Below are positions 1 to 8,948 of a stretch of DNA of 64,000 nt, in pieces. Position 1 is the first letter of the stretch. Each line of letters starts with the position of its first letter. The notes beneath the pieces were generated by a model. It was not told the origin of the DNA. It made no database searches and saw nothing but the letters and a program-made list of their open reading frames with translations. This DNA is from Delftia tsuruhatensis (lineage in GTDB: Bacteria > Pseudomonadota > Gammaproteobacteria > Burkholderiales > Burkholderiaceae_C): contig NZ_LR813084.1 in assembly GCF_903815225.1 (NCBI RefSeq), positions 786,501 through 850,500 of the forward strand, in the 5' to 3' direction. The translations under genes were made by a program, and so were the position numbers.

Positions 1-235
1 CTGCCCGCCGGTGTTCAACGTGCGGCTGTTCGAGGGCGACAACTTCGAGGACTCCATCCACCGCAGCAAGGCCGTGGGCGAGCCGCCGCTGCTGCTGCCG
101 TTCTCGGTGTTCTTCGCCATCCGCGATGCCGTCTCGGCCGCGGGCGGCCACCGCAGCAACCCGCCGCTGCAGTCGCCGGCCACGCCCGAGTCCATCCTGC
201 GCGCGATCGAGGCCGTGCAGGCCGTCGGGGGCTGA
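1..235 (+). CDS. xdhB: Xanthine dehydrogenase molybdopterin-binding subunit, 3' end
   Basis: Only the last 77 codons are in the window, read from base 2 without an internal start. The stretch FEGDNFEDSIHRSKAVGEPP followed by LLPFSVFFAIRDAV and a Pro-rich tail matches the C-terminal end of the large, molybdenum-cofactor-binding subunit of bacterial xanthine dehydrogenase (XdhB), where the GEPP segment sits near the active site. The family oxidises hypoxanthine and xanthine to urate in the cytoplasm. A purine permease follows in the same direction, which supports a purine salvage or catabolism role. Partial because the window starts inside the gene. Confidence 0.85.
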   Translation, partial: CPPVFNVRLFEGDNFEDSIHRSKAVGEPPLLLPFSVFFAIRDAVSAAGGHRSNPPLQSPATPESILRAIEAVQAVGG

Positions 236-267
236 GCGGGCCGTCGCCACCATCCATTCATGAATCC

Positions 268-285
268 GCGCGCAGCGATGCGCGC
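268..285. other. GC-rich hairpin between xdhB and permease
   Basis: GCGCGCA and TGCGCGC form a perfect 7-bp stem around a four-base loop in the 174-bp gap between xdhB and the permease. No T-run follows, so it is not a classical intrinsic terminator. A second weaker dyad (ACAGGG / CCCTGT) lies near 308-325. Function unknown; it may only reflect base composition. Confidence 0.25.
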
Positions 286-409
286 ACCGAAGTCCATGGC
301 CGCCCGACAGGGTGCCATGCCCTGTGTCGGCCCGGACAGCCGGTACACAACCCCGGGCGCTTTCCAACCGTTGCGCCCCGCATGCGAAAACAACACGGAG
401 ACAATTGCG

Positions 410-1708
410 ATGAACTGGATGGAACGGGTGTTCAAGCTCAGCGAGCACGGCACCAATATCAGAACCGAGCTGGTCGCGGGCCTGACGACCTTTCTGACGA
501 TGGCCTACATCATCTTCGTCAATCCCTCGATCCTGGGGGATGCGGGGATGCCCAAGGGGGCGGTCTTCGTGGCCACCTGCCTGATCGCGGCGCTGGGCAC
601 GACCATCATGGCGCTGTACGCCAACTACCCGATCGCGCTGGCGCCAGGCATGGGACTGAACGCCTACTTCGCCTACGTGGTGGTGCTGCACATGGGCTTC
701 ACCTGGCAGGCCGCGCTGGGCGCGGTCTTCGTCTCGGGCTGCCTGTTCCTGCTGGTGACGCTGTTCGGGTTGCGCGAGCTGATCATCAAGGGCATACCGC
801 AGTCCATACGCATCGCGATCACGGTGGGCATCGGCCTGTTCCTGGCACTGATCGCGCTCAAGAGCGCGGGCATCGTCGCGGCTTCTCCGGCCACCTATGT
901 GACGCTGGGCGACCTGCACAAGCCCGAGGTCATCCTGGCCTCGCTGGGCTTTCTGATCATCGTCGTGCTGGACCGTCTCAAGGTGCCGGGCGCCATCCTG
1001 ATCGGCATCGTGGCCGTCACCGTCGCCTCGTTCTTCTTCGCGGGCAACGAGTTCAAGGGCATCTTCTCGGCGCCGCCCTCCATCGCGCCCACCTTCCTGC
1101 AGCTGGACATCAAGTCGGCGCTGACGGGCGGCATCCTGAACGTGGTGCTGGTGTTCTTCCTGGTCGAGCTGTTCGATGCCACGGGCACGCTGATGGGCGT
1201 GGCCAAGCGCGCGGGCCTGCTGGTGCCCAGCCGCATGCAGCGCTTCAACCGCTCGCTGCTGGCCGACAGCGGCGCCATCTTCGCGGGCTCGCTGCTGGGC
1301 ACCTCCAGCACCACCGCCTACGTGGAAAGCGCGGCCGGCGTGCAGGCCGGCGGCCGCACGGGCCTGACGGCGCTGACCGTGGCCGTGCTCTTCCTGTGCT
1401 GCCTGTTCCTGGCGCCGCTGGCCGGTGTCGTGCCCGCCTATGCCACGGCGCCCGCGCTGTTCTTCGTGGCCTGCCTGATGCTCAAGGAGCTGACGGAGAT
1501 CGAATGGGGCGAGACCACCGAGGCCATCCCCGCCGCCGTCACGGCCCTGCTCATGCCCTTCACCTACTCGGTGGCCAATGGCCTGGCCTTCGGCTTCATC
1601 ACCTATGCCGTGCTCAAGCTGTTCACGGGCCGTGCCAAGGAAGTGCACTGGATGGTGTGGCTGATCGGAGGCGTCTTCCTCTTCAAGTTTGTGTATATCG
1701 GCGGCTGA
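410..1708 (+). CDS. Purine permease (AzgA-like, NCS2 superfamily)
   Basis: A 432-residue multi-spanning inner-membrane protein. It begins MNWMERVFKLSEHGT and soon shows TFLTMAYIIFVNPSIL, then the loop GMGLNAYFAYVV and, around residues 243-265, VELFDATGTLMGVAKRAGLL. These are signatures of the AzgA-type adenine/guanine/hypoxanthine:proton symporters. An upstream in-frame extension to 260 exists, but GGAG lies about 9 bases before the ATG at 410, and homologues start with this short amphipathic segment. Position after xdhB suggests uptake of hypoxanthine, guanine or adenine for purine catabolism. The exact substrate cannot be read from sequence. Confidence 0.88.
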   Translation: MNWMERVFKLSEHGTNIRTELVAGLTTFLTMAYIIFVNPSILGDAGMPKGAVFVATCLIAALGTTIMALYANYPIALAPGMGLNAYFAYVVVLHMGFTWQAALGAVFVSGCLFLLVTLFGLRELIIKGIPQSIRIAITVGIGLFLALIALKSAGIVAASPATYVTLGDLHKPEVILASLGFLIIVVLDRLKVPGAILIGIVAVTVASFFFAGNEFKGIFSAPPSIAPTFLQLDIKSALTGGILNVVLVFFLVELFDATGTLMGVAKRAGLLVPSRMQRFNRSLLADSGAIFAGSLLGTSSTTAYVESAAGVQAGGRTGLTALTVAVLFLCCLFLAPLAGVVPAYATAPALFFVACLMLKELTEIEWGETTEAIPAAVTALLMPFTYSVANGLAFGFITYAVLKLFTGRAKEVHWMVWLIGGVFLFKFVYIGG

Positions 1709-1730
1709 TACCGCAGCGATGCATGGTGGG

Positions 1731-1771
1731 GGCCCGTGCCTGGCAGCGATGCCTTGCACGGGCCTTTTTTT
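1731..1771 (+). terminator. Intrinsic terminator of the permease gene
   Basis: A perfect 9-bp stem (GGCCCGTGC at 1731-1739 with GCACGGGCC at 1756-1764) is followed directly by seven T residues on the plus strand. It sits between the permease stop and the convergent anmK gene. The T-run is present only in the plus direction. Confidence 0.85.
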
Positions 1772-1782
1772 GCCAGGAGAGG

Positions 1783-2925
1783 CTATGCGGGGTAGATGGC
1801 GCCCAGGATGCGCGGGCCGCGCGCGCCCGTGACGGCAGGCAGATTGCCCGGCAGGCCCAGCAGGGCCTGGCGGGCCAGCCAGGCGAAGGCGGCGGCCTCC
1901 ACCTGCAGCGGTGGCAGGCCGCGCGCGGCCGTGGTGTCCACGGCCACCCCGGGCAGCAGGGCGGCGATGCGTTGCATCAGATGGGCATTGAAGGCGCCGC
2001 CGCCGCAGACCAGCAGCTCGCGGCCGCCACGTCCGAAGCGCTGCACGGCCTCGGCGCAGGCGTGGGCCGTGAATTCGGTGAGCGTGGCCTGCACATCGGC
2101 CGGGGCCGCATCGGCCGCGCAGGCGGCGAGGTGGCCGGCCAGCCAGTCGGCATGGAACAGGTCGCGACCCGTGCTCTTGGGCGGCGGCTTGTGCAGGAAG
2201 GGCTCGGCCAGCAGCCTGTCCAGCAAGGCGGGCAGGACCTTGCCCATGGCCGCCCATCGACCTGCATCGTCGTAGGGCTGGCCCGTGTGGGCCTGGCACC
2301 AGCCGTCCATCAGCGCATTGCCGGGGCCGCAGTCGAAACCCAGCACCGTCTGTCCATCGCCATCCAGCACGCTGAGGTTGGCGATGCCGCCGACGTTGAG
2401 CGCCAGCACGGTCTGGCCAGACCGGCCGAACACGCCTTGGTGGAAGGCCGGTACCAGTGGCGCACCCTGGCCGCCAGCCGCCACATCGCGGCTGCGCAGG
2501 TCAGCCACCACCGTGATGCCGCTGAGCTCGGCCAGCAGGGCGGGGCTGTTGAGCTGCAGCGTGTAGCCCGTGCCGTCGAACATCTGCGGGCGGTGGCGCA
2601 CGGTCTGGCCATGGGCGCCGATGGCGGCGATGTTGCCTGGCGCCATGCCGGTGGATGCCAGCAGCTCGCCCACCACTTCGGCATAGCTGCGCGCCAGACC
2701 GTTGGCGGCCAGGGCGGCGCGGTGCAGCTCGTCGTGGCCCTCGGGCCGGTTCAAGGCCAGCAGTTCGGCGCGCAGTCCGGCATCAAAGCCACGGCTGGCG
2801 TGCCAGAGCACCTGGGTGCCCTGGGAGAAATCCACCAGCACGCCGTCCACTCCGTCCAGCGAGGTGCCGGACATCAGGCCGATGCAGTAGCGGTGGGCGA
2901 CAGAGGCGGGTGCAGCGTGGGTCAT
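1783..2925 (-). CDS. anmK: Anhydro-N-acetylmuramic acid kinase
   Basis: A 380-residue cytoplasmic sugar kinase. It converts 1,6-anhydro-MurNAc, released during peptidoglycan turnover, to MurNAc-6-phosphate in cell-wall recycling. Evidence: the ATP-binding loop GLMSGTSLDGVDG at residues 16-28, the AIGAHGQTVRHRP segment, NVGGIANLSVL and the C-terminal VCGGGAFN motif. Length fits the family (about 370-390). A longer frame reaches 2988, but the ATG at 2925 places the P-loop at the usual distance. It lies downstream of the M23 peptidase on the same strand, 112 bp away across a hairpin, so the two share a cell-wall theme but may be separate transcripts. Confidence 0.93.
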   Translation of the reverse strand: MTHAAPASVAHRYCIGLMSGTSLDGVDGVLVDFSQGTQVLWHASRGFDAGLRAELLALNRPEGHDELHRAALAANGLARSYAEVVGELLASTGMAPGNIAAIGAHGQTVRHRPQMFDGTGYTLQLNSPALLAELSGITVVADLRSRDVAAGGQGAPLVPAFHQGVFGRSGQTVLALNVGGIANLSVLDGDGQTVLGFDCGPGNALMDGWCQAHTGQPYDDAGRWAAMGKVLPALLDRLLAEPFLHKPPPKSTGRDLFHADWLAGHLAACAADAAPADVQATLTEFTAHACAEAVQRFGRGGRELLVCGGGAFNAHLMQRIAALLPGVAVDTTAARGLPPLQVEAAAFAWLARQALLGLPGNLPAVTGARGPRILGAIYPA

Positions 2926-2984
2926 GGGGCAATGGTAGCCGCGCGGCACGGGTCGGATGCCCACAAAGGCAAGTGCCCGGAACG

Positions 2985-3010
2985 ACAAAGGCTGCCGAGG
3001 CAGCCTTTGT
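2985..3010 (-). terminator. Hairpin terminator after the M23 peptidase
   Basis: A perfect 12-bp inverted repeat (ACAAAGGCTGCC / GGCAGCCTTTGT) with a two-base centre lies 28 bp past the stop of the M23 gene. On the minus strand the right arm ends in TTTGT followed by CGTT, a modest T-rich tail. It probably ends the M23 transcript before anmK. Confidence 0.6.
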
Positions 3011-3037
3011 TGGAGGGGCGCGGTGGCTCAGCGATGT

Positions 3038-4432
3038 TCAGCGCTCGCTGGCCAGGGCCAATGCCTCGTTCGAGGCCTGCAGCTCGATGCGCATCTGTGC
3101 AGCCAGCTTGTCGAAGGCCGCGCGACCGGCCTTGGAGACCGGGCGGGCGGCGTCGGTGGCCTGGACGATGGTCAGCGGGTCGCGGTGCTCGCCATTGACG
3201 CGGAATTCGAAGTGCAGGTGCGGGCCCGTGGCCCAGCCCGTGGAGCCCACGTTGCCGATGATGTCGCCCTGCTCGACGCGCTGGCCGCGCGTCACGCCGA
3301 TGTGGCTCAGGTGGGCGTAGACGGTGGTGTGGTTGTTGGCGTGGTCCACGAAGATCACGTTGCCGTAGCCGTTCTGCACGCCGGCGAACGAGACGGTTCC
3401 ATCGCCCACGGTGCGCACCTTGGTGCCCGTGGCGGCGGCGAAGTCCGTGCCCAGGTGGGCGCGCCAGGTCTTGTGGATGGGGTGCATGCGCATGGCAAAG
3501 CCGCTGCTGATGCGCGAGAACTCCACGGGAGATGTCAGGTAGGCCTGGCGGCGGCTCTTGCCGTCCAGCGTGTAGTAGTCGCCCTTGGCCTTGCCTTCAT
3601 CCTGGAACCACATGGCCTGGACGACCTTGCCGTTGTTGTGGAACTCGGCGCTGAGCACGCGGCCCGCGCGCAGCGGCTCGCCATCGGCTTCCAGCGATTC
3701 ATAGACCACGGAGAAGCGGTCGCCCTTGCGCAGGCTGCGGCGGAAGTCCACGTCGCCCTGGAAGATGTCGGCCATCTGCATGGCCACGGAATCGGGGATG
3801 GCCGCGGCATCGGTGGCGGCGAACAGCGAGCTGCGGATCACGCCACCTGCCAGGCGGGGGGATGCGGTCAGCTGACCGGTCTCGACACGGGCGCTCAGCT
3901 CGTTGTTCCTGCGCTCGACCACGAGGCGGCGAAAGCTGCCGTCCTCGTCGGGCGCCCAGCGCACGGTCAGCTGGGACAGCTGGTGGTCGGGCGTGGTCTC
4001 TGCCGTCACCAGGCGGCCCGCGCGGCCCAGCACATGCTGGCGCACCTGATCATTGCCGCGCATGAAGGCCGCGGCAGCCGGATCCGCCACGCCCAGGCGC
4101 TGCAGCAGGGTTTCGGCGGTGTCGCTGCCGCGCGTGTATTCGGAACGGTACAGGGAGATGCCCTGGATGCTGTCGGTCAGCTCGGCCAGGGTCTGTCCCT
4201 CGGCCAGCGACTCCACGGGCGTGGACAGCATGCGCACCGGCAGGTCCGCCGGATCGGGTCCCAGATTGGCCACGGCGAAGGCGCCGCCGCCGCCCGTGAG
4301 CAAGATGGCTGCCAGTGCCGCGGTGACACGCTTGGGGTGTTGCTGGATCACGGTGGTCAGTTGCGCAACAAGGGCACCGCCTGCATGCTTCAAGCCATAT
4401 TTCACAACATTGAGTCCTTGGGTCGCGCGCAT
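3038..4432 (-). CDS. M23 family metallo-endopeptidase (murein DD-endopeptidase type)
   Basis: A 464-residue membrane-anchored peptidoglycan hydrolase. One hydrophobic segment lies near residues 34-53 (AALAAILLTGGGGAF). A long periplasmic region of the OapA/MepM kind follows. A C-terminal LytM/M23 domain has the zinc motifs HLGTDFAAATG (HxxxD) and HLHFEF (HxH). Family enzymes cleave peptide cross-links with Zn2+. A frame extension to 4540 exists; I chose the ATG at 4432 because it leaves a short cytoplasmic head before the membrane segment. The gene diverges from tyrS, and anmK lies downstream, an arrangement common in Burkholderiales. Confidence 0.88.
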   Translation of the reverse strand: MRATQGLNVVKYGLKHAGGALVAQLTTVIQQHPKRVTAALAAILLTGGGGAFAVANLGPDPADLPVRMLSTPVESLAEGQTLAELTDSIQGISLYRSEYTRGSDTAETLLQRLGVADPAAAAFMRGNDQVRQHVLGRAGRLVTAETTPDHQLSQLTVRWAPDEDGSFRRLVVERRNNELSARVETGQLTASPRLAGGVIRSSLFAATDAAAIPDSVAMQMADIFQGDVDFRRSLRKGDRFSVVYESLEADGEPLRAGRVLSAEFHNNGKVVQAMWFQDEGKAKGDYYTLDGKSRRQAYLTSPVEFSRISSGFAMRMHPIHKTWRAHLGTDFAAATGTKVRTVGDGTVSFAGVQNGYGNVIFVDHANNHTTVYAHLSHIGVTRGQRVEQGDIIGNVGSTGWATGPHLHFEFRVNGEHRDPLTIVQATDAARPVSKAGRAAFDKLAAQMRIELQASNEALALASER

Positions 4433-4599
4433 CCGCGTGGATGAACATGCGTGGGCTTCACCGTGGCGGGATACGCGCTCCAGACGGGCAACAAGTCCGC
4501 GCTCTGCGGTGCGGATAGGCGGGCGTCTAGAATTCGCCACAGCGAGAAAATCCCCGCAGTATACCGACGCAGTCCTACGCTGCCTGGCGAAAAACCCTT

Positions 4600-5835
4600 A
4601 TGAATCAATCTGCTGTTACAACATTCCCGGTCACCGACGGTGTAGGCCAGGCGCTGGAAATCACCCTGCGCGGCGTGGATGAACTGCTGCCCCAGGCCGA
4701 CTGGGTGCAGAAGCTGGCCCGGTCCGAGGCCACGGGCGTGCCGCTGCGCATCAAGCTGGGCCTGGACCCGACGGCGCCCGACATCCACCTGGGCCATACC
4801 GTGGTGCTCAACAAGATGCGCCAGCTCCAGGACCTGGGCCATCAGGTGATCTTCCTGATCGGCGACTTCACCACCCTGATCGGCGATCCTTCGGGCCGCA
4901 ACAGCACGCGCCCGCCGCTGACGGCAGAGCAGATCAAGGTCAACGCCGAGACCTACTACACCCAGGCCGCCAAGGTGCTGGACCCGGCCCGCACCGAGGT
5001 GCGCTACAACAGCGAGTGGTGCGACAAGCTGGGCGCGCGCGGCATGATCGAGCTGTCGGCCAGGTACACGGTGGCGCGCATGATGGAGCGCAACGACTTC
5101 CACCAGCGCTTCACCGACGGCAACTCCATCAGCCTGCACGAATTCCTCTACCCGCTGCTGCAGGGCTATGACTCGGTGGCGCTGAAGTCCGATCTGGAGC
5201 TGGGCGGCACGGATCAGAAGTTCAACCTGCTCATGGGGCGCCACCTGCAGCAGGAGTATGGGCAGGAGACGCAGTGTGTGCTTACCATGCCGCTGCTCGT
5301 GGGGCTGGATGGCGAGCACAAGATGTCCAAGTCCAAGAACAACTACATCGGCATCACCGAGGACGCCAACACCATGTTCGCCAAGGTGCTGAGCATCTCG
5401 GACACGCTGATGTGGGACTGGTACACCCTGCTGTCGTTCAAGAGCCTGGCCGAGATCGCCGCGCTCAAGGCCGAGATCGCGGGCGGACGCAATCCCAAGG
5501 ACGCCAAGGTCATGCTGGCCAAGGAGATCACGGCGCGCTTTCACAGCGCGGCCCTGGCCGAGGCGGCCGAGCAGGACTTCATCAACCGCAGCAAGGGCGG
5601 CGTTCCCGACGAGATCCCCGAAGTCAGCCTGTCCGGCGCGCCCCTGGGCATCGGCGCCCTGCTCAAGCAGGCCAGCCTGGCGCCGTCCACCAGCGAGGCC
5701 AACCGCCTGATCGACGGCGGTGGCGTGCGCGTGGACGGCTCGCCCGTCGGCGACCGGGGTCTGAAGCTCGATGCCGGCACCTATGTGGTGCAGGTGGGCA
5801 AGCGCAAGTTCGCGCGCGTGACGCTGCAGGCTTGA
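4600..5835 (+). CDS. tyrS: Tyrosyl-tRNA synthetase
   Basis: A 411-residue class I aminoacyl-tRNA synthetase that charges tRNA-Tyr in the cytoplasm. The HIGH-type motif is HLGH at residues 63-66 within [12 protein letters not shown]. The adenylate-binding segment [16 protein letters not shown] follows. KMSKS is at 241-245. An S4 RNA-binding domain fills roughly the last 65 residues ([15 protein letters not shown]). Length and layout fit the TyrRS group with about 400 residues and a C-terminal S4 domain. It diverges from the M23 peptidase gene over 167 bp that must hold both promoters. Confidence 0.95.
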   Translation: MNQSAVTTFPVTDGVGQALEITLRGVDELLPQADWVQKLARSEATGVPLRIKLGLDPTAPDIHLGHTVVLNKMRQLQDLGHQVIFLIGDFTTLIGDPSGRNSTRPPLTAEQIKVNAETYYTQAAKVLDPARTEVRYNSEWCDKLGARGMIELSARYTVARMMERNDFHQRFTDGNSISLHEFLYPLLQGYDSVALKSDLELGGTDQKFNLLMGRHLQQEYGQETQCVLTMPLLVGLDGEHKMSKSKNNYIGITEDANTMFAKVLSISDTLMWDWYTLLSFKSLAEIAALKAEIAGGRNPKDAKVMLAKEITARFHSAALAEAAEQDFINRSKGGVPDEIPEVSLSGAPLGIGALLKQASLAPSTSEANRLIDGGGVRVDGSPVGDRGLKLDAGTYVVQVGKRKFARVTLQA

Positions 5836-5988
5836 GGGCCTCTGCCCGAGCTTGTCAATGGTGCAAGCCCCGGGGGGCTGTAGTGCCTGGTTATTACCTT
5901 TGGCTATGGGTGATGCCGTCTAATTTGTTCCATTCAATGCGCCGGCCCTGGCACGGCGCGCCGTATGGAGCAACCGCAGGAGACGGCG

Positions 5989-7158
5989 ATGAAACCATGG
6001 CTTGCAGCGGCAGCGGCCGCACTGTGCGCGGCGTCGGCCGCAGGAGCGGCTGGAGAGCGCGATGACCTCGATGCCGGCGCCAAGCTGGAGATCGCCGAGT
6101 CCCATGTCACCCTGCGGCTGACGCCCACCCATGCGCGCCGGCTGTTCATTCTGGATACGGCCTTTCCTGCGGCCCAGGCCGCCAAGACCTGGGTGGTCGA
6201 TGGGCCGACAGGGCGCATCGAAAGCTCCTTCAGCCAGGCGTACTGGCCCAACTTCGCGGTTTCTCCCGACGGCAAGGAGCTGTACGCCGTCGACAGCTAC
6301 TGGGAAAAGCACACGCGCGGCAAGCGCCAGGACTTCCTGGTGGTGCGCGATGCCCAAAGCCTGGACATCCTGGCCGAGATCCCGCTGCCCAGCGGCCGCC
6401 TGCTGGTGGTCACCAAGAAGCACAATTTCGCGGTCACGCCCGATGGCCGCTATGCCCTGTCCTACAACCTCGCGCCGCGCACCTCGGTCAGCGTGGTCGA
6501 TCTGAAGGGTCGCCAGTACCTCGGCGATATCGACATCGCCGGCTGCGGGCTGGTCTTTGCCCATGGCGAGAACCGCTTCTCGACGCTGTGCGCCGACGGC
6601 TCGGTGGCCACGGTCCGCTTCGACGACAAGCTGCAGGCCGAGACGCAGCGCGCCGAAGGCGTCTTCGATGCGCAAAGGGATCCGGCCTTCGAACATTCGG
6701 GATGGGACCGGCGGCGCCAGCAGCTGCACCTGGTCACCTATTCGGGGGCGGTGGTCACCGTCGATCTGTCGGGGCCCGTCGCCCGCAAGCAGGCGCCCTG
6801 GCATCTCGCGACCCGGCAGGAGCGGGCGGCCGGCTGGCTGCCCGGCGGCTGGCAGGTCAGCGCCTTCCACGGGCCCAGCCAGCGCCTGTATGTGCTCATG
6901 CACAAGGGCCATGCGTGGACGCACAAGGATGCTGGCACCGAGGTGTGGGTGTTCGACGTGGCATCGCAAAAGCGCGTGCAGCGCATCCGGCTCAAGGAAA
7001 AGGCCCATTCGGTGGCGGTGAGCCAGGACGACAGGCCGCTGGTCTACACCATCGCCGAGAACACCGACATCTTCATGCACGACGCTGCAGGCAAGGTGGT
7101 GGCCAAGATCGACAAGCTGGGCATGTCGCCCCAGATCCTGACCGTGGCCGACGAGTGA
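5989..7158 (+). CDS. aauB: Amine dehydrogenase heavy (alpha) chain, aralkylamine/methylamine type
   Basis: A 389-residue periplasmic seven-bladed propeller subunit of a tryptophan tryptophylquinone (TTQ) amine dehydrogenase. A signal peptide (MKPWLAAAAAALCAASAAGAAG) is followed by repeated beta-propeller blades such as VSPDGKELYAVDSYW and VTPDGRYALSYNLAP. The heavy chain supports the TTQ light chain encoded downstream at 8379. The ATG at 5989 has AGGAG seven bases upstream; an in-frame ATG at 5965 does not. First gene of an operon with order B-E-D-A. No amicyanin gene (mauC) follows, and c-type cytochromes are present, which favours the aralkylamine (aau) over the methylamine (mau) type. Substrate remains an inference. 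Confidence 0.8.
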   Translation: MKPWLAAAAAALCAASAAGAAGERDDLDAGAKLEIAESHVTLRLTPTHARRLFILDTAFPAAQAAKTWVVDGPTGRIESSFSQAYWPNFAVSPDGKELYAVDSYWEKHTRGKRQDFLVVRDAQSLDILAEIPLPSGRLLVVTKKHNFAVTPDGRYALSYNLAPRTSVSVVDLKGRQYLGDIDIAGCGLVFAHGENRFSTLCADGSVATVRFDDKLQAETQRAEGVFDAQRDPAFEHSGWDRRRQQLHLVTYSGAVVTVDLSGPVARKQAPWHLATRQERAAGWLPGGWQVSAFHGPSQRLYVLMHKGHAWTHKDAGTEVWVFDVASQKRVQRIRLKEKAHSVAVSQDDRPLVYTIAENTDIFMHDAAGKVVAKIDKLGMSPQILTVADE

Positions 7159-7162
7159 AGCC

Positions 7163-7714
7163 ATGCCATCGCTTGCACAACTGAGCCTGGTGCTGCTGCT
7201 GGGCGCTGTCTTCGCGCTGGCGGCGGCGGGCAAGCTGGCCGCCTGGCATGAACTGCCCGGCGTGGTCGGCAACTTCCGCGTGCTGCCGCAGCGCCTGGTG
7301 CGGCCCGTGGCCCTGCTGCTGCCGGTGGCCGAGACGGCCATCGCCGCAGGGCTGCAGGTGCCCGCCGCGCGTGGCGCGGCGGCCTGGGGCGCCGCCGCGC
7401 TGCTGCTGGTGTTCGCAGCGGCCCTGGCCATCAACCTGCGGCGCGGCCGGCGCGAGATCGACTGCGGGTGCTTCCGCTCGGACCTGCGCCAGCCCGTCAG
7501 CGCGGCGCTGGTGCTGCGCAATCTGCTGCTGGCACTGGCGGCGCTGGCGCTGGCCGCCTGGCCTTCGGCCGCCTTGCCGCAACCCGTCGAATGGCTGCTG
7601 GCCCCGGCGGCGGCCGCCACGCTGCTGGCCTGCTATCTGGCCACGGGGCTGGTGTTCCGGCCCGCGCCGCCCCGCTATGAAGACAACTTCCGCGCCGGCC
7701 TGGATCCCCACTGA
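7163..7714 (+). CDS. aauE: MauE/AauE-type membrane protein for amine dehydrogenase maturation
   Basis: A 183-residue inner-membrane protein with four or so hydrophobic segments, related to DoxX/DsbB-like proteins. The key feature is DCGCFR after the second segment pair, the paired-cysteine motif expected of MauE. MauE and MauD are known to be needed for correct disulfide formation and stability of the light chain, which contains many disulfides. Starts four bases after the heavy-chain stop and is followed 17 bp later by the thioredoxin-like gene, so it is translationally linked to both. Confidence 0.82.
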   Translation: MPSLAQLSLVLLLGAVFALAAAGKLAAWHELPGVVGNFRVLPQRLVRPVALLLPVAETAIAAGLQVPAARGAAAWGAAALLLVFAAALAINLRRGRREIDCGCFRSDLRQPVSAALVLRNLLLALAALALAAWPSAALPQPVEWLLAPAAAATLLACYLATGLVFRPAPPRYEDNFRAGLDPH

Positions 7715-7731
7715 ACGACGAAGGCATGACC

Positions 7732-8346
7732 ATGAATGACATCCTCCCCTATGTGATCGGACTGCATACGGTGCTGTTGCTGGTGCTGGGCCTGATGGTC
7801 TTCGGCCTGGCGCGGCAGATCGGCATCCTGCATGAGCGCGTCGCGCCCATGGGCGCCATGGTCAACGACCACGGACCCGAGGTGGGCGAGATGGCGCCGT
7901 CGATGAGCGTGGCCTCGCTGCAGGGTGGCATGGTGCAGATCGGCGGGCCGGCCGCCTCGGGCCGCAGCCGGCTGCTGATGTTCGTCTCGCCCACCTGCCC
8001 GGTGTGCAAGAAGCTGCTGCCCATCGCCCGGTCCTTTGCCCGGGGCGAGCGGCTGGAGGTCACCCTGGTGGGCGATGGCGACCTCGGCGAGCAGCGCCGC
8101 ATGATCGAGCAGCACGGCCTGGACGAGGTGGCCTACGTCAACTCGCCCCAGGTCGGCATGGCCTTCCAGGTGGGCAAGCTGCCCTATGCCGTGCTCATCG
8201 ACGGGCAGGGCGTGATCCGCGCCAAGGGGCTGGTCAACAGCCGCGAGCACCTGGAGAGCCTGGCCGTGGCCGAGGAGACCGGCTATGGCTCCATCCAGGC
8301 CTATCTCAAGGCCCGGGAACGCGTCCACGCCCGGCAGGCGGCCTGA
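7732..8346 (+). CDS. aauD: MauD/AauD-type membrane-anchored thioredoxin-like protein
   Basis: A 204-residue protein with an N-terminal membrane anchor (VIGLHTVLLLVLGLMVFGLA) and a periplasmic thioredoxin-fold domain with a CPVC active site at residues 89-92, preceded by LLMFVSPT. The cis-proline region is KLPYAVLI. It is thought to form or isomerise disulfides in the TTQ light chain. Two ATGs compete (7726 and 7732); GAAGG ends eight bases before 7732, so I chose that one. Lies between the mauE-like and light-chain genes. Confidence 0.85.
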   Translation: MNDILPYVIGLHTVLLLVLGLMVFGLARQIGILHERVAPMGAMVNDHGPEVGEMAPSMSVASLQGGMVQIGGPAASGRSRLLMFVSPTCPVCKKLLPIARSFARGERLEVTLVGDGDLGEQRRMIEQHGLDEVAYVNSPQVGMAFQVGKLPYAVLIDGQGVIRAKGLVNSREHLESLAVAEETGYGSIQAYLKARERVHARQAA

Positions 8347-8378
8347 GTCGCGCGGGCATCGCATCCGCAGGAGACACC

Positions 8379-8933
8379 ATGAGACTGATTTCCAGGAACC
8401 CGTTCGACCGGCTTTTCGAATCGGCGTCGCGGGGCGCGGCGCAGCGTTCGTCGCGCCGTTCCATGCTCGCCTTCGTGGGCCGCGCCCTGGTCGCCACGGT
8501 GGCCGTGCCGCTGCTGCCCGTGCATCGCAAGGCGCAGGCGGCCCCGGCCTCGGCCTCGCAGCTGGCGTCGCGTTTCGCGCGCGCGGCGCAGACCAAGGAC
8601 CCCACCCAATGCAACTACTGGCGCTACTGCTCCAGCGACGGCTATCTGTGCGCCTGCTGCGGCGGCGGCCCCAGCAGCTGTCCGCCCGGCACCTCGCCGT
8701 CGCCCACCTCCTGGGTCGGCTCCTGCATCAACCCGGATGACGGCAAGACCTATCTGATCGCCTACCGCGACTGCTGCGGCACCGACTCGTGCGGGCGCTG
8801 CGCCTGCCTGGGGCAGGAAGGCGACATGCCCAGCTACCGGCCGCAGCTCAACAACGACATCATCTGGTGCTTCGGCGCGTCGAGCATGGTCTACCACTGC
8901 TCCAGCGCTGCCCTGGTGGGCCTGGCGGAGTAG
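8379..8933 (+). CDS. aauA: Amine dehydrogenase light (beta) chain, TTQ subunit
   Basis: A 184-residue catalytic subunit that carries the tryptophan tryptophylquinone cofactor made from two of its own tryptophans. The context TSWVGSC (Trp112) and DIIWCFGA (Trp163) aligns with the two TTQ tryptophans of methylamine and aromatic amine dehydrogenases. The mature part is extremely rich in cysteine (CACCGGG, RDCCGTDSC, CACLGQ), matching the six-disulfide fold. The leader has a twin arginine (SRRSMLAF, Arg26-Arg27) and a hydrophobic stretch, so Tat export is likely. AGGAG precedes the ATG. The enzyme oxidises primary amines to aldehyde and ammonia in the periplasm. Confidence 0.87.
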   Translation: MRLISRNPFDRLFESASRGAAQRSSRRSMLAFVGRALVATVAVPLLPVHRKAQAAPASASQLASRFARAAQTKDPTQCNYWRYCSSDGYLCACCGGGPSSCPPGTSPSPTSWVGSCINPDDGKTYLIAYRDCCGTDSCGRCACLGQEGDMPSYRPQLNNDIIWCFGASSMVYHCSSAALVGLAE

Positions 8934-8948
8934 GCCGGGGAGCCGCGC

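Noticed and set aside
5840..5885. GC-rich palindrome after tyrS as terminator
   Set aside because: AGCCCC and GGGGCT can pair, but the loop would be too small for the full stem and no T-run follows.
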